A DNA stretch of 64,000 nt from Laspinema olomoucense D3b (GCF_025370785.1 NZ_JAMXFA010000013.1:62001-126000); one strand, 5' to 3'. Positions 1-10,441 are shown, counted from the first letter of the stretch. Program-made: numbers and translations. Notes: generated from the letters alone by a model not told the origin.

Positions 1-601
1 CCCGACCTCCCGCTTCAGTAAGCGGCACTCGCTGAACCCGATGCACTCCCGCTTCAAACTTGAGCTTGCTATAAACTTGCTCTCCCTGAATTTCCAGGAT
101 TGCCTCTTTAAATCCACCCATATCCGCCGTGGACTCGCTCAACATCTTCACGCGCCAGCCTTGAGTTTCAGCATAGCGCGAGTACATCCGCACCAAATCC
201 CCCGCCCAAATACTGGCTTCATCTCCCCCAGTTCCCGCCCGAATTTCTAGCATGATGTTTTTCTCATCATTCGGGTCCCGAGGCAGCAGCAAGATCTTCA
301 GCCGGTTTTCAAGCTGTCTTAATTGCTGATCCAGTTCCGCTACTTCCTGGGCTGCCATCTGTTGCAATTCCACATCGCTACTGGCTTCCTTTAGGACCTG
401 CCTTGCGCCAATTAACTCCGCTTCCGTATTTTTCCAATTTTCATAAGTATTCACCACTTCCTCCAAGGAGGAACGGGCTCTCGCCACTTTTTGAAACTCG
501 TTCGGGTCTCTGGCGATATCGGGGTCCGCCATCCGTCGAGTCAATTCGTGAAAAGTTTGTTCAACAGATTTTAATTTATCGAGTAGATAAGTTTCGGCCA
601 T
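1..601 (-). CDS. prfA: Peptide chain release factor 1, 3' part missing (window edge)
   Basis: N-terminal ~200 residues of RF1, which releases the finished peptide at UAA and UAG stop codons. The reading frame begins at ATG (601) with [17 protein letters not shown] and runs off the left edge in [19 protein letters not shown], the conserved stretch just before the catalytic GGQ loop, so GGQ itself lies outside the window. It is the last visible gene of the ribosomal cluster, 124 bases after rpmE. Identity is clear from the conserved stretch; only the 3' end is unseen. Confidence 0.93.
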   Translation of the reverse strand, partial: MAETYLLDKLKSVEQTFHELTRRMADPDIARDPNEFQKVARARSSLEEVVNTYENWKNTEAELIGARQVLKEASSDVELQQMAAQEVAELDQQLRQLENRLKILLLPRDPNDEKNIMLEIRAGTGGDEASIWAGDLVRMYSRYAETQGWRVKMLSESTADMGGFKEAILEIQGEQVYSKLKFEAGVHRVQRVPLTEAGGR

Positions 602-725
602 AGAGCAGTCCTCAGTCTAGAAAGTAGGGAGCGCGTGGATCTCTAGCGGTTAGCTGATTAAACCATAGCAAATCAGCAAAACATCAATTTGCTACTCCTC
701 ACAGCTAACAGCTAAAATACCCGGG

Positions 726-968
726 CTACTTTTTAGTATTTTGACCGCTTTCTCCACTGGTCGAGGTCATCCCGTACTTCCGACGGAAGCGTTCAATCCG
801 TCCTTCGGTATCGATCACCTTTTGGGTGCCGGTATAGTAAGGATGATTTCCGGACCAGACATCTACATGAATTTCCGGCTTAGTCGAGCCCACAGTCATA
901 ACAACTTCACCATTGCAAATGACTTTAGCTTCTGGATACCATTGTGGATGAATTCCTGGTTTTGGCAT
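726..968 (-). CDS. rpmE: 50S ribosomal protein L31
   Basis: 80 residues, starting MPKPGIHPQWYPEAKV and containing the family stretch VWSGNHPYYTG. This is the C-minus (non-zinc) form: the CxxC pair of zinc-binding L31 is not present, only one Cys is visible. A heptamer repeat array separates it from rpsI upstream. The position rpsI-rpmE-prfA is the usual cyanobacterial order. Confidence 0.95.
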   Translation of the reverse strand: MPKPGIHPQWYPEAKVICNGEVVMTVGSTKPEIHVDVWSGNHPYYTGTQKVIDTEGRIERFRRKYGMTSTSGESGQNTKK

Positions 969-1018
969 GGTTTTGTTCTCCTTGAACCCGTCGCTTGTTC
1001 TGTTTTATTTTAGCCTTT

Positions 1019-1171
1019 TGTGTCCTTTGTCATTTGTCCTTTGTCATTTGTCCTTTGGGAAAGACCCACAGCCAATGACCAACGACCCATGACACTTAAC
1101 CCATGACCAACGACCCTTGACAGTTGACCAATGACCATTGACCAATGACCATTGACCAACGACCAATGACC
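1019..1171. repeat. Heptamer repeat array between rpsI and rpmE
   Basis: A T-rich run of 7-base units (TTTGTCA, TTTGTCC) is followed by an array of near-complementary units (GACCAAT, GACCAAC, GACCATT). The array ends directly at the rpsI stop codon. It is like the short tandemly repeated repetitive (STRR) sequences known from filamentous cyanobacteria. The two halves could pair into a long imperfect hairpin in the transcript. Confidence 0.85.
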
Positions 1172-1585
1172 TTACCGTTTGGAGTATTGAGGGGCCTTCC
1201 GAGCTTTGCGGAGACCGTATTTTTTCCGTTCTTTCGCACGAGGGTCCCGGGTGAGAAAGCCTTCCACTTTGAGAGGATGGCGATTTTCAGGATCAAGTTC
1301 GCACAGGGCACGAGCCACGCCCAAACGAATCGATTCGGATTGTCCCGTTAACCCACCGCCCCGGACATTCACCAGGACGTCATATTCATTTTCTAGTCCG
1401 AGGGTTTCCAGGGGGGCTTTAGTTGCACTCAGATACCCGGCGTTGTACTGCAAATAGATTTCTGCGGATTTGCCATTAATGGTCACAGTGCCGTTACCCG
1501 GAACCAGGCGCACCCGGGCGACGGAAGATTTCCGACGGCCTGTACCCCAATACATGACGCGGCCACTTTGTTGGATTCCTTGCAT
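1172..1585 (-). CDS. rpsI: 30S ribosomal protein S9
   Basis: 137 residues, ending in the S9 tail [11 protein letters not shown] that reaches into the ribosomal P site. The start ATG shares one base with the rplM stop (TAATG), and its Shine-Dalgarno AGGAGG lies inside the end of rplM, so the two are translationally coupled. The rplM-rpsI pair is conserved across bacteria. Confidence 0.97.
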   Translation of the reverse strand: MQGIQQSGRVMYWGTGRRKSSVARVRLVPGNGTVTINGKSAEIYLQYNAGYLSATKAPLETLGLENEYDVLVNVRGGGLTGQSESIRLGVARALCELDPENRHPLKVEGFLTRDPRAKERKKYGLRKARKAPQYSKR

Positions 1586-2040
1586 TAAGAATTACCTCCT
1601 GGAATAGTGTTGATGGTCAAAGTTTCAGGTTTTTGAGCGGCGTGAGGATGTTCACTCCCGGCATACACATTCAACTTGGTGAACAACTGTCGCCCTAAGC
1701 TATTTTTGGGGAGCATTCCCTTCACCGCTTGCTCGATAATTCTCTCCGGCAAGCGATTTTGTAGTTTGGCAAAGGTCTCGGTTTTCATGCCGCCCGGTCT
1801 ACCGGAATGACGCCGGTAGAGTTTTTGGGTGCGTTTTTTGCCGGTGACTTCAATTTTGTCAGCGTTGACCACAATCACGAAATCACCTGTATCCATGTGA
1901 GGAGTATAGGTGGGTTTATTTTTACCGCGCAGGATGCGGGCAATTTCCACAGCCAACCGGCCCAGACGCTGGTTGGCGGCATCGATGACATACCACTTTT
2001 GCTCGATGGAGCCTTGTGGCGGAACGTAGCTTTTGTTCAT
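1585..2040 (-). CDS. rplM: 50S ribosomal protein L13
   Basis: 151 residues from [20 protein letters not shown]. An in-frame ATG nine codons upstream (2067) exists, but the family N-terminus and length favour 2040. The conserved block [11 protein letters not shown] followed by [10 protein letters not shown] identifies L13. It is coupled to rpsI by a one-base overlap and lies 105 bases after truA. Confidence 0.95.
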   Translation of the reverse strand: MNKSYVPPQGSIEQKWYVIDAANQRLGRLAVEIARILRGKNKPTYTPHMDTGDFVIVVNADKIEVTGKKRTQKLYRRHSGRPGGMKTETFAKLQNRLPERIIEQAVKGMLPKNSLGRQLFTKLNVYAGSEHPHAAQKPETLTINTIPGGNS

Positions 2041-2145
2041 GGTTAGTTCGTAGTTATCAGTTATCAATGAGCTGGGCTACTGGGTGGCAAGGGAGGCGGC
2101 GGCATCAATTACGCCCCTTGCTTCGCCGGACTTTGGACCGAATAT

Positions 2146-2982
2146 TTAATGAAGGCTATAGGGAAGCTTCATAAAGGAGGGACTCAGGGCAAACTCTGGC
2201 ATCGTATCCCACCAAATTTCAGGGGGAAAGGGAGACTCAGGATAGGCCACTCGTAATAAGCATAGACCCTGGGCGGGTGCTGCATACTTAACTTCGGAGC
2301 GACGCTCATTCACCCACAGGTCTTTAAAGGATGAAGGGTCTCGCTCCGATGTCCCGACTTCTACCAGCAAGCCAACCAGTAGCCGCATCATCCCATAGAG
2401 GAATCCATTGGCTTGCACTTCGATCTGAACGAATGGCCCGTGGCGATCGCATTTGGCTTCCTGTACCTCTACCCAGGAATGCTGGCGCTGCGACCCAGCC
2501 CGGTGAAAGGCTGCCAAATGATGATGACCCACCAAAGGGTTCAGGGCTTCTTGAATCAAGGATTCATCCAGGGGTGCATAATAATAATGCCAAGAAAAGG
2601 GGCGCACGAACAGGTTCGGTTGCTTGTGGGTATAGAGGATGTATCGATAACGACGGGAAACCGCCGAAAATCGCGCGTGCCACTGGGAGTCTACCGCCGC
2701 CGATGCCAGGACCAAAATATCGTTGGGGAGACGACTATTGAGGACCCCCGCCCATCTTTCCGGTGGAATCGGACTGCTGGCTTCAAAATGAGCCACTTGA
2801 GCGGCTGCATGAACCCCGGTATCCGTTCTTCCGGCAGCAATCACCCGAGTGGGCTGGTTGAGGACCCCGCCCAGTACGGTTTCGATCTCCTCCTGCACCG
2901 TCCTTTGGTTCGGTTGCCGTTGCCACCCATGAAAATGAGTGCCCAGGTATTGAATGACCAGGGCAATTCTTTGGGTCAGCAT
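2146..2982 (-). CDS. truA: tRNA pseudouridine(38-40) synthase TruA
   Basis: 278 residues. TruA isomerises uridines 38-40 in the tRNA anticodon stem. The catalytic Asp is D54 in GRTDTGVHA, and the FHGWQRQPNQRTVQEEIE start is typical of the family. It lies between rplQ and rplM, a common cyanobacterial arrangement. Length is normal to slightly long; the last ~20 residues after PESPFPPEIWWD are probably lineage-specific. Confidence 0.95.
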   Translation of the reverse strand: MLTQRIALVIQYLGTHFHGWQRQPNQRTVQEEIETVLGGVLNQPTRVIAAGRTDTGVHAAAQVAHFEASSPIPPERWAGVLNSRLPNDILVLASAAVDSQWHARFSAVSRRYRYILYTHKQPNLFVRPFSWHYYYAPLDESLIQEALNPLVGHHHLAAFHRAGSQRQHSWVEVQEAKCDRHGPFVQIEVQANGFLYGMMRLLVGLLVEVGTSERDPSSFKDLWVNERRSEVKYAAPAQGLCLLRVAYPESPFPPEIWWDTMPEFALSPSFMKLPYSLH

Positions 2983-3081
2983 CGTAGGAGTGGAGGATTT
3001 ATGGGAAACATGAGGGTTTAGCGCGAAGATCTTAGAGTTAAAAAAACTAAAACCAGGGCGTCTAAAAATCCTAAAATTTGC

Positions 3082-3432
3082 TTACACTAGCTCGATAATT
3101 GCCATGTCCGCATTGTCTCCCCGGCGGGAAACGGTTCTCATGATTCGAGTGTAACCGCCTTGGCGATTTCCATATCTCTCTTGAGCTTTTTCAAACAAGG
3201 CGTGAACGAGCTGTTTATCATAGACATAACCCATCGCTTGACGACGAGCGGGTAAGGACCCATCTTTGGCTAGGGTGATCATCCGTTCCGCTTCGGAGCG
3301 AACGGCTTTAGCTCGAACTTTAGTGGTCGTGATGCGACCATGACGAAGTAACTCTGTAGTCAGCGCTCTTAGTAAAGCTTTACGCTGATCGGCAGGTTTA
3401 CCTAATTGGGGAACGCGACAACGGTGGCGCAT
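3082..3432 (-). CDS. rplQ: 50S ribosomal protein L17
   Basis: 116 residues beginning [20 protein letters not shown], the standard L17 N-terminus. It follows rpoA after 150 bases as in nearly all bacteria. The intervening spacer carries an inverted repeat listed separately. Confidence 0.97.
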   Translation of the reverse strand: MRHRCRVPQLGKPADQRKALLRALTTELLRHGRITTTKVRAKAVRSEAERMITLAKDGSLPARRQAMGYVYDKQLVHALFEKAQERYGNRQGGYTRIMRTVSRRGDNADMAIIELV

Positions 3433-3512
3433 AATGAAGTATCAACGATGTAGGTTGAACGATAAAGGATGAACTATAAATTATAAGCGCTTGACTGACT
3501 TTAGGGAAGTAA

Positions 3513-3577
3513 AAAGTGTGAAGTGTAAAGGATGAAGTCAGAGGGTTTCAGACTTTACACTTAACACTTGACACTTT
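3513..3577. repeat. Inverted, heptamer-like repeat in rpoA-rplQ spacer
   Basis: AAGTGTAAAG at 3521-3530 is matched by CTTTACACTT at 3553-3562. Around it are short 7-base units (AAGTGTG, ACTTAAC, ACTTGAC). The transcript could form a stem with a loop of about 22 bases just after the rpoA stop codon. There is no U-run, so it does not look like a terminator. Confidence 0.6.
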
Positions 3578-3582
3578 GCCGC

Positions 3583-4533
3583 TTAAGTGCTGGTTTTAGC
3601 TGACTTTTCTTGGGGCAAGGTAATCCCTAAGCGCTTTTGCAATGCTTCGATGACTTCTTCTGCCGACTTTTGACCGAAGTTTTTGATTTCTAAAAGATCT
3701 TCTTGACTGTAGTCGAGTAGATCCGCGACTGAGTTAATTTGCGCCCGTTTGAGACAGTTATAAGCTCGCACGGAAAGTTGCAATTCTTCAATCGGAATTT
3801 GACTGGTCGGGTCGGCTTCAGTCGGCGATTCTTCGAGCATTGACTCGATCGTGATATCTTTGAGTGGAGAAAACAGATCCACTAGGATGCTGGCCGATTG
3901 ACTCAGTGCCTCTTGGGGCGAAATTGAGCCATTCGTCCAGATTTCCATAATCAATCGGTCTTTCTCCAAAGATCCACCTACCCGTGCATCTTCAACGCTG
4001 TAGTTGACCTTGCGAACGGGCATGAATACAGCGTCTATCAAGAGAAAGTCTAAAGCCGTATTTTCATCTCGACTCCGGTCTACTGCTCGATATCCTTTGC
4101 CTTTTTCCACCCGAAATTCCATTTCTAAGGTGGAACCCTCGGCAACGGTTGCTATATACTGGTTGGGATCAATCGACTCGACCTCTGAGGGTAAATCAAA
4201 CCGACCTGCCGTTACCGTTGCCGGACCTTGAACCATTAAGCGTCCAATTTGCGGTTGCGGTGAGTAGCTTTTGAGGACAACTTCTTTCATGTTCAGTAAA
4301 ATTTCCAGAACATCTTCTCGGACGCCCTCAATTGTGGCAAACTCATGATTGACCCCAGCAATTCGGACGGCGCTTACGGCTGTCCCTTCCAAGTTAGAAA
4401 GTAGCACTCTGCGTAGGGCATTCCCTACTGTTGTGCCTTGACCCCGTTCTAACGGTTCCAGTAAGAATTTTCCATACTGGGACTGGTCTCTTTCAGTGTT
4501 TGACTCTACACACTCAATCTGAAACTGCGCCAC
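3583..4533 (-). CDS. rpoA: RNA polymerase subunit alpha
   Basis: 316 residues. The N-terminal dimerisation domain (to about residue 230) includes RGQGTTVGNALRRVLLSNLEG. After a linker comes the C-terminal DNA- and activator-binding domain with NCLKRAQINSVADLL and EIKNFGQKSAEEVIEAL. The start is GTG at 4533, preceded by GGGAGG eight bases away. It lies between rpsK and rplQ as expected. Confidence 0.97.
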   Translation of the reverse strand: MAQFQIECVESNTERDQSQYGKFLLEPLERGQGTTVGNALRRVLLSNLEGTAVSAVRIAGVNHEFATIEGVREDVLEILLNMKEVVLKSYSPQPQIGRLMVQGPATVTAGRFDLPSEVESIDPNQYIATVAEGSTLEMEFRVEKGKGYRAVDRSRDENTALDFLLIDAVFMPVRKVNYSVEDARVGGSLEKDRLIMEIWTNGSISPQEALSQSASILVDLFSPLKDITIESMLEESPTEADPTSQIPIEELQLSVRAYNCLKRAQINSVADLLDYSQEDLLEIKNFGQKSAEEVIEALQKRLGITLPQEKSAKTST

Positions 4534-4744
4534 GGAGTGACCTCCCTTCTCCTCGATCCATCGAAGGCCAGTTTAGCCTCCCTCGTTTAATGCTGACTCG
4601 CTCCTCATTGACTGAGGATTTAACCATCGCTCGGAGTGATAAATCAGGAGTTATTAGTTTTAAATCCCTCATCTCCTCTCAATCCTGATGCCCGAATCTT
4701 TTTTGTCTGACTTCGTTTTTTCCAAGGCTGCTATAGGCCAATGT

Positions 4745-5140
4745 TTAAACTCTACGGCGCTTGGGTGGACGGCAGCCATTGTGCGGAATTGGGGTGACGT
4801 CCCGAATCAAGGTGATTTCTAGGCCCGCACCTTGGAGGGCGCGAATGGCAGTTTCTCGGCCTGAACCGGGACCACTGACCATCACCTCAATTTGACGCAT
4901 TCCCTGCTCGACTGCACGGCGTGCTGCATTCTCTGCGGCTGTTTGAGCGGCAAAGGGAGTTCCTTTTTTCGCGCCTTTAAAGCCACTAGAACCACTGGTT
5001 GCCCAGGAAATTACTTCTCCGCTCGGATCGGTAATTGTGACGATGGTGTTATTAAAGGTGGACTGAATGTAACCCACTCCATTAGGCACATTCCTTTTTT
5101 GCTTCCGCGAGCCAGTTTTTTTGGTTGTTTGTCGCGCCAT
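4745..5140 (-). CDS. rpsK: 30S ribosomal protein S11
   Basis: 131 residues, ending in the invariant S11 tail [16 protein letters not shown]. The stretch [20 protein letters not shown] is the conserved RNA-binding core. It follows rpsM by 90 bases and precedes rpoA by 211 bases, a spacer where nothing further was recognised. Confidence 0.98.
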   Translation of the reverse strand: MARQTTKKTGSRKQKRNVPNGVGYIQSTFNNTIVTITDPSGEVISWATSGSSGFKGAKKGTPFAAQTAAENAARRAVEQGMRQIEVMVSGPGSGRETAIRALQGAGLEITLIRDVTPIPHNGCRPPKRRRV

Positions 5141-5230
5141 ATCGATCGCAATAGTGAAGGTTTAAATGATTGAGAGTTAGTAAGAAGTTCGGCTTCATCA
5201 AGCCGAACCTGATTCTCGATTGAATCGTTC

Positions 5231-5614
5231 TTACTTCTTGGAAGGGGCTTTTTTCTTGCCTGCCACGGTGCGCCTTCCACCTCGTCGGGTTCGGGCATTG
5301 GTCCGAGTTCTCTGTCCGCGTACGGGGAGTCCCATGCGATGACGGCGACCCCGATAGGTGCCGATGTCCATCAGACGCTTGATGTTCATGGACTCTAAGC
5401 GTCTTAGATCCCCCTCGACTTCGTAATTCTTTTCTAAGTCTTCCCGGAGGGTGGTGACTTCGGCGTCGGTTAAATCTTTGACCCGGGTATCTGGATTGAC
5501 CCCGGTGCGTTCCAAAATTTGTTGGGCTCGCGTTGGCCCAATCCCATAAATGTATTGCAGACCTATTTCAACTCGCTTATCGCGAGGTAGATCTACTCCG
5601 GCAATTCGTGCCAC
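5231..5614 (-). CDS. rpsM: 30S ribosomal protein S13
   Basis: 127 residues starting [19 protein letters not shown], with the [11 protein letters not shown] helix and the basic tail [14 protein letters not shown] followed by a Lys-rich end. S13 contacts the P-site tRNA and forms bridges to the large subunit. Standard place between rpmJ and rpsK. Confidence 0.98.
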   Translation of the reverse strand: MARIAGVDLPRDKRVEIGLQYIYGIGPTRAQQILERTGVNPDTRVKDLTDAEVTTLREDLEKNYEVEGDLRRLESMNIKRLMDIGTYRGRRHRMGLPVRGQRTRTNARTRRGGRRTVAGKKKAPSKK

Positions 5615-5713
5615 GCTCGTTTTCTCCCTCTACTGGTTAGTATGTTTCTACAACGGTAAGCTATTCTAAATGCCAGAATTTAGGGCATTTGAATTCCTGG
5701 GAAGGGTTTTGAT

Positions 5714-5827
5714 CTAACCCTGACGTTGTTTGTGCTTTGGATTGGAACAAATGACCATGACTCGACCGCGACGACGAATGACGCGGCACTTCTCGCAAAT
5801 TTTCTTGACGGATGCTCGGACTTTCAT
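5714..5827 (-). CDS. rpmJ: 50S ribosomal protein L36
   Basis: 37 residues beginning [20 protein letters not shown] and ending in KHKQRQG, followed by TAG. The zinc ligands (CEKC, then a C and H near the end) are all present. The gene lies between infA and rpsM, its normal cyanobacterial place. Found by reading the minus strand directly; it is too short for ordinary ORF cut-offs. Confidence 0.97.
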   Translation of the reverse strand: MKVRASVKKICEKCRVIRRRGRVMVICSNPKHKQRQG

Positions 5828-5940
5828 TTCTATTTGAGCAGCGCTACAAACTTCATATTATATCAATTTTTGTCAGAAATGACAAAAAGAGGACCGACTT
5901 GTTTTTATCAGGATTTTTAGGGATAAGCTAGAAAGAATCC

Positions 5941-6165
5941 TTACTTCTTACGAAGACGGTAGGTGATGCGACCTTTGGTTAAGTCGTAGGGGGTCAGTTC
6001 TACTTTGACGCGATCGCCCGGAAGAATTTTGATGTAATTCCGGCGAATTTTTCCCGAGATGTGGGCGAGTACGTTAAACCCATTGTCTAGGTCTACCCGA
6101 AACATCGCATTAGGTAGGGATTCAGTCACCGTCCCTTCCATCTCGATTAGATCTTGTTTAGCCAA
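5941..6165 (-). CDS. infA: Translation initiation factor IF-1
   Basis: 74 residues, one S1-like OB fold. [20 protein letters not shown] and the block [20 protein letters not shown] are diagnostic. IF-1 occupies the ribosomal A site during initiation. It follows adk after a 253-base spacer with a strong inverted repeat. Confidence 0.97.
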   Translation of the reverse strand: MAKQDLIEMEGTVTESLPNAMFRVDLDNGFNVLAHISGKIRRNYIKILPGDRVKVELTPYDLTKGRITYRLRKK

Positions 6166-6330
6166 GTTGTTTTTACCTCAATGCTAGAAATACAGTCAAC
6201 AGCGCTCGGGCGATCCTATCGAGAGCAGATGGCGATCGCACTCAAGAAAGATTTTTCACGAATAGCTGACAGAGCAGCCCGTGACATATCTTAGCAAAAA
6301 TAGCGCCAGATCGACCCAGGCACGGGGGAA

Positions 6331-6380
6331 GTTACACCAGTTACTGCTACCGGAAACAGCAGCGATCGTAACTGGGTAAC
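6331..6380. repeat. Inverted repeat between adk and infA
   Basis: GTTAC-A-CCAGTTAC (6331-6344) pairs with GTAACTGG-GTAAC (6368-6380), a 13-bp stem with one bulge; TGCT/AGCA (6345-6348 and 6358-6361) could extend it inward. It lies in the transcript between the adk stop and infA. There is no U-run after it in the direction of transcription, so a processing site or a leader structure for infA is as likely as termination. Confidence 0.6.
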
Positions 6381-6418
6381 TCCGGTATTTGAAACCCGTC
6401 TCCCGGTGGCATTTTTTT

Positions 6419-6976
6419 TCAACTGGTGACTACTTTTTTCAGAATGGCCGCAACTGCCTCAATAGACGAATTGCCATTGATAGCAATCAGCCGACCGCGC
6501 TCTCGATAATAGTCAATCACCGGAATCGTTTGGGTGTGATACACCCCTAAACGACGGGCGATCGTCTCATCACCATCATCGCTGCGTCCTCGACCATGTA
6601 ACCGATCAATCAATTGTTTGTCCGGGACTTCCAAACTAATGGCTGACTTACACTCTTGCTGAATATCATCGAGAAGATGATCTAAAAACTCAGCTTGAGG
6701 CACATTCCGGGGAAATCCATCCAGAATCCATCCGGTTTTAGTGGCATCCGGTTGAGTCAGGCGATCGCGAATCAGATCTAAAAGCAGCGAATCCGGGACC
6801 AACTCCCCTCGCTCCATATACGCTTTAGCCTGATTGCCCAGATCAGTCTGTTGCTCAACTGCGGCCCTCAAGATATCCCCCGTTGAAATATGGGGAATAT
6901 GATGAGATTGGGAGAGGATCTGAGCTTGAGTTCCCTTCCCCGCTCCAGGAGGACCCAAAAAGATTAGTCTTGTCAC
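6419..6976 (-). CDS. adk: Adenylate kinase, short form
   Basis: 185 residues. It interconverts ATP, AMP and ADP. The P-loop GPPGAGKGT is at residues 8-16, followed by STGDILR and the conserved GWILDGFPRN. The LID insert of long adenylate kinases is absent. The start is GTG, overlapping the secY stop by one base (TAGTG), so it is translationally coupled. The secY-adk pairing is the classical arrangement; map, which often follows, is missing here. Confidence 0.95.
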   Translation of the reverse strand: MTRLIFLGPPGAGKGTQAQILSQSHHIPHISTGDILRAAVEQQTDLGNQAKAYMERGELVPDSLLLDLIRDRLTQPDATKTGWILDGFPRNVPQAEFLDHLLDDIQQECKSAISLEVPDKQLIDRLHGRGRSDDGDETIARRLGVYHTQTIPVIDYYRERGRLIAINGNSSIEAVAAILKKVVTS

Positions 6977-8286
6977 TATTGCTTCACCATTCCTTCATAG
7001 CGCTGGGAGATCACATAGGTTTGAATTTGTTTGGCCGTATCGATCGCCACCCCCACCAAAATCAGCAGAGAAGTTGCTCCAAACCCCTGGAAAGTCCGTA
7101 CCTGTGTGGCACTTTCCACAGCAGTTGGCAGGATCGCCACCATCCCCAGAAAAATGGCTCCCAAAAACGTTAATCGGTTGAGTACCCGCTCCACATATTC
7201 CGTCGTAGCCCGTCCTGGACGAATCCCGGGAATACTGGCCCCCATTTTTTTCAAATTCTGAGCCATGTCTACGGGATTAACAATTAATGAAGCGTAGAAA
7301 TAGCTAAAAAACAGAATTAACGTCAAATAAAACGCCACATAAACCAACGGAGCTGGACCATTCGGAGCCAAATAAGACGAAATGGTAATCATCACGTCAT
7401 TTTTGGTAAATTGAGCCACAGAAGCCGGTAAAATTAACACCGCCGATGCAAAAATGATCGGCATCACTCCCCCTTGATTTAACCGCAAAGGAAGATAGCT
7501 ACTTTTTTCCCGATAAAGCTTCCGTCCGACCTGACGACGAGCCGAAATAATCGGAATTCGTCGCGTCCCTTCTTGGACAAAAACAATCCCAACAATGGTG
7601 ATTAAAAAGACCAAAGTCAGAATCAAAACCGGACCCACAATCGCTTGGTCTTCCCGCGCCAGGGCCAGAGTTTGACCCAAAGAATTCGGCAGAACCGCCA
7701 CAATATTGACAAAAATCAATAAGGAAGCACCATTGCCCACCCCGCGTTCGGTAATCAGCTCAGATACCCACATCACAAACATTGAACCCGTAGTCAATGC
7801 CACGGCAGTCTGGACGTAAAATAAAACCCCTGGATTCGGATCTTGGGCAAAAGCCCCAACCCATAGAGCAATGCCGGTACTTTGCAGCACTGCCCATCCC
7901 AAGGCAACATACCGAGTAATCTGAGAGATTTTGCGCCGACCTGCTTCCCCTTCATTTTTTTGTAAATCTTCTAACGAAGGGAGAGCAGAGGTCAGTAATT
8001 GCATAATAATGGAGGCATTAATATAAGGCAGGATCCCTAGGGCAAAAATCCCTAAAGCTCGCAAGCCACCCCCAGAAAACAGGTCTAAAAAACCAATCAG
8101 TGGACTGCCATCAATATTGGCTTGAAATCTGGCCAGATCGATACCGGGAACTGGAATCCAAATGCCTAAGCGCACCAAAACTAACATACCAATGGTGAGG
8201 AGCAGCCGACCTCGTAGGCCCGCTGCTCTAGCCATCTGCATGAAAGTCTCCTGAGCGGTTGGTGCTTTATCTCGACTAACAACCAT
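6976..8286 (-). CDS. secY: Protein translocase channel subunit SecY
   Basis: 436 residues with about ten hydrophobic segments. SecY is the central pore of the Sec system; in cyanobacteria it serves plasma and thylakoid membranes. Conserved motifs include RLGIWIPVPGID near the N-terminus and the plug/TM2 region PYINASIIMQLL, plus the cytoplasmic loop PGIRPGRATTEY. It follows rplO by 75 bases, overlaps adk by one base. Confidence 0.97.
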   Translation of the reverse strand: MVVSRDKAPTAQETFMQMARAAGLRGRLLLTIGMLVLVRLGIWIPVPGIDLARFQANIDGSPLIGFLDLFSGGGLRALGIFALGILPYINASIIMQLLTSALPSLEDLQKNEGEAGRRKISQITRYVALGWAVLQSTGIALWVGAFAQDPNPGVLFYVQTAVALTTGSMFVMWVSELITERGVGNGASLLIFVNIVAVLPNSLGQTLALAREDQAIVGPVLILTLVFLITIVGIVFVQEGTRRIPIISARRQVGRKLYREKSSYLPLRLNQGGVMPIIFASAVLILPASVAQFTKNDVMITISSYLAPNGPAPLVYVAFYLTLILFFSYFYASLIVNPVDMAQNLKKMGASIPGIRPGRATTEYVERVLNRLTFLGAIFLGMVAILPTAVESATQVRTFQGFGATSLLILVGVAIDTAKQIQTYVISQRYEGMVKQ

Positions 8287-8361
8287 TAAGGAGTACCTCT
8301 ACTGTTCATTGCAGCGCTCCGTGTCCTTGTCTAGGATTAATGCCCTTGCGGTCATCTCATC

Positions 8362-8817
8362 CTAGGATTTGGCATCACTGGTTTCACAAGTTCCACCGGC
8401 AGCTTCAATCTTGGCTTTAGCCCCTGCGGTAAAGGCAGCAGCTTTCACATTCAAGGGAACATTAAGTTCCCCATCTCCCAAGATTTTCAGCGGCCCATCA
8501 TTGGTGGTGATAATGCCCGCTTCCATCAGGGACGCTAAGGTCACTTCACTGTTAGCGGCCAATGATGCCAACTTACTTACGTTAATCGTAGTGTATTCTT
8601 TACGATTGACGAGGGGAAAGTGCTTGAGCTTAGGTAAGCGGCGATACAGGGGCTGTTGTCCCCCTTCAAACCCAGGACGGGTGCTACCCCCGGCTCTAGC
8701 TTTTTGACCTCTCATCCCTTTACCGGCGCTGGCACCTTGACCGGCAGATATACCGCGAGCCAAGCGCCGTTTCCGTTTTTTAGAGCCCGCTTTGGGTCCT
8801 ATTTCATGTATTCTCAT
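8362..8817 (-). CDS. rplO: 50S ribosomal protein L15
   Basis: 151 residues; the Gly- and basic-rich N-terminus with [20 protein letters not shown] and [16 protein letters not shown] is typical of L15. It directly follows rpsE with no rpmD (L30) between them, which is normal for cyanobacteria. Confidence 0.97.
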   Translation of the reverse strand: MRIHEIGPKAGSKKRKRRLARGISAGQGASAGKGMRGQKARAGGSTRPGFEGGQQPLYRRLPKLKHFPLVNRKEYTTINVSKLASLAANSEVTLASLMEAGIITTNDGPLKILGDGELNVPLNVKAAAFTAGAKAKIEAAGGTCETSDAKS

Positions 8818-8867
8818 TTTTCTCCCTGTGTCTGTAACTTGACTCGGTTCAGGCTGATGGCGATGGA

Positions 8868-9392
8868 TTAGGCGTAGAGCTTGTCAACGGCAATGCCACG
8901 CTCGTCAGCGACTTCCGACAAGGTTCGCAGACTGACTAGGGCATCGATCGCAGCTCTAGCATTGTTCAGGGGGTTGTTAGACCCCAACTGTTTGGCGAGA
9001 ATATTGCGAACTCCGGCTAATTCTAGGACGGTCCGCACGGCACCCCCGGCAATTACCCCGGTCCCCGGTGCGGCGGGACGCATCATCACTTTGGCTCCGG
9101 TGGCACTGCCATCGACGCGGTGGGGAATGGAGTTGGCTTTGGTCAGAGGTACTTCGATCAGGTGCTTTTTGCCATCGGCGACGCCTTTTTTGACGGCGCT
9201 GATCACGTCACTGGCTTTACCCACACCGACTCCGACTTGACCGCGCTCGTTACCCACGACGACGATCGCCCGGAAGCTGAGTTTTTTACCGCCTTTGACG
9301 ACTTTGGTAACCCGGCGAATCTGAACGACCCGCTCTTGCCAATCTGTTTCTTTTTCCCGAGTGCGGGCGTTTTTTTTACGACGTTCTGCCAT
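8868..9392 (-). CDS. rpsE: 30S ribosomal protein S5
   Basis: 174 residues. Contains the double-stranded RNA-binding-like N domain ([20 protein letters not shown]) and the conserved GVGKASDV and [18 protein letters not shown] stretches. S5 takes part in decoding accuracy. It lies 143 bases after rplR. Confidence 0.97.
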   Translation of the reverse strand: MAERRKKNARTREKETDWQERVVQIRRVTKVVKGGKKLSFRAIVVVGNERGQVGVGVGKASDVISAVKKGVADGKKHLIEVPLTKANSIPHRVDGSATGAKVMMRPAAPGTGVIAGGAVRTVLELAGVRNILAKQLGSNNPLNNARAAIDALVSLRTLSEVADERGIAVDKLYA

Positions 9393-9535
9393 AGTTTTTT
9401 GTCAGGAATGATTGTTGCTATTCGTTCGGTATTGGTGCGTTTGCGGTCGCTCGGTCTTGATCGCTCTTGAGGACGAGATTATCCCGTGCGACTGGCAACG
9501 CGCAACTGCCGAAACTTAGGCGACTTTAGAACTTT

Positions 9536-9898
9536 TTAGAACTCTAAACCCGCTTCACGGGCCGCTTCTGCTAGGGCTTTTACCCGACCGTGGTACAGGT
9601 TACCGCCGCGATCAAAGACGACTTTTTGAATGCCTTTTTCCCGGGCGCGATCGGCAATCAGTTTGCCGACTTTGGCCGAGGCATCACAAGTGGCTCCTGT
9701 CTCTAATTCAGCTTTTAATGCCGGATCGAGGGTGGATGCTGCCGCGAGGGTTTGGTGTTGGGTATCGTCAATCACTTGAGCATAAATATGCTGGTGAGAG
9801 CGAAATACAGATAACCGAGGACGTTCTGGGGTGCCGACGACCCGACGTCGCACGCGCCGATGTCGGCGTTCAATAGATTCACTGCGAGTCAGCTTCAT
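9536..9898 (-). CDS. rplR: 50S ribosomal protein L18
   Basis: 120 residues; [18 protein letters not shown] and the C-terminal [20 protein letters not shown] are the L18 signature. It binds 5S rRNA with L5 and L25. Only 3 bases separate it from rplF, so the two are likely coupled. Confidence 0.97.
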   Translation of the reverse strand: MKLTRSESIERRHRRVRRRVVGTPERPRLSVFRSHQHIYAQVIDDTQHQTLAAASTLDPALKAELETGATCDASAKVGKLIADRAREKGIQKVVFDRGGNLYHGRVKALAEAAREAGLEF

Positions 9899-9901
9899 AG
9901 T

Positions 9902-10441
9902 TTATTTCTTACCTGTCTTCCCTGCCTTGCGTCTGACTTGTTCGCCTGCATAGCGAATTCCCTTACCTTTATAGGGTTCGGGGGGACGGACGTCCCTAAT
10001 TTTGGCGGCGGTATTGCCGACGATTTCTTTGTTGATGCCGCTAACAATCACGTTGGTGTTGTTTTCTACGGCGACAGAGATACCTTCGGGGGGGTTAATT
10101 TCAACGGGGTTGCTATAACCGACGTTGAGAATTAGGTTGCGCCCTTGGACTTGAGCCCGATAGCCCACCCCTTGAATTTCCAGTCGTTTTTGAAATCCTT
10201 CAGAGACCCCTTGAACCATGTTGGCGACCAAGGTGCGGCACAATCCATGACGTTGACGGGCGGCCCGAGACTCGTCCCGACGGGTGATTTGGATGGTTTC
10301 GCCTTCTTGTTCAACGATGACTTCGGCGGGTAGCTCTCGGGAAAGTTCGCCTTTTGGCCCCTTAACGGAGACCTTTTGCCCATCAATGGATATAACGACT
10401 TTGGCCGGTATATTAATGGGTCGCTTACCAATACGAGACAT
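9902..10441 (-). CDS. rplF: 50S ribosomal protein L6
   Basis: 179 residues starting [15 protein letters not shown] with the C-terminal signature [21 protein letters not shown]6 lies near the factor-binding site of the 50S subunit. Normal length and place, 111 bases after rpsH. Confidence 0.98.
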   Translation of the reverse strand: MSRIGKRPINIPAKVVISIDGQKVSVKGPKGELSRELPAEVIVEQEGETIQITRRDESRAARQRHGLCRTLVANMVQGVSEGFQKRLEIQGVGYRAQVQGRNLILNVGYSNPVEINPPEGISVAVENNTNVIVSGINKEIVGNTAAKIRDVRPPEPYKGKGIRYAGEQVRRKAGKTGKK

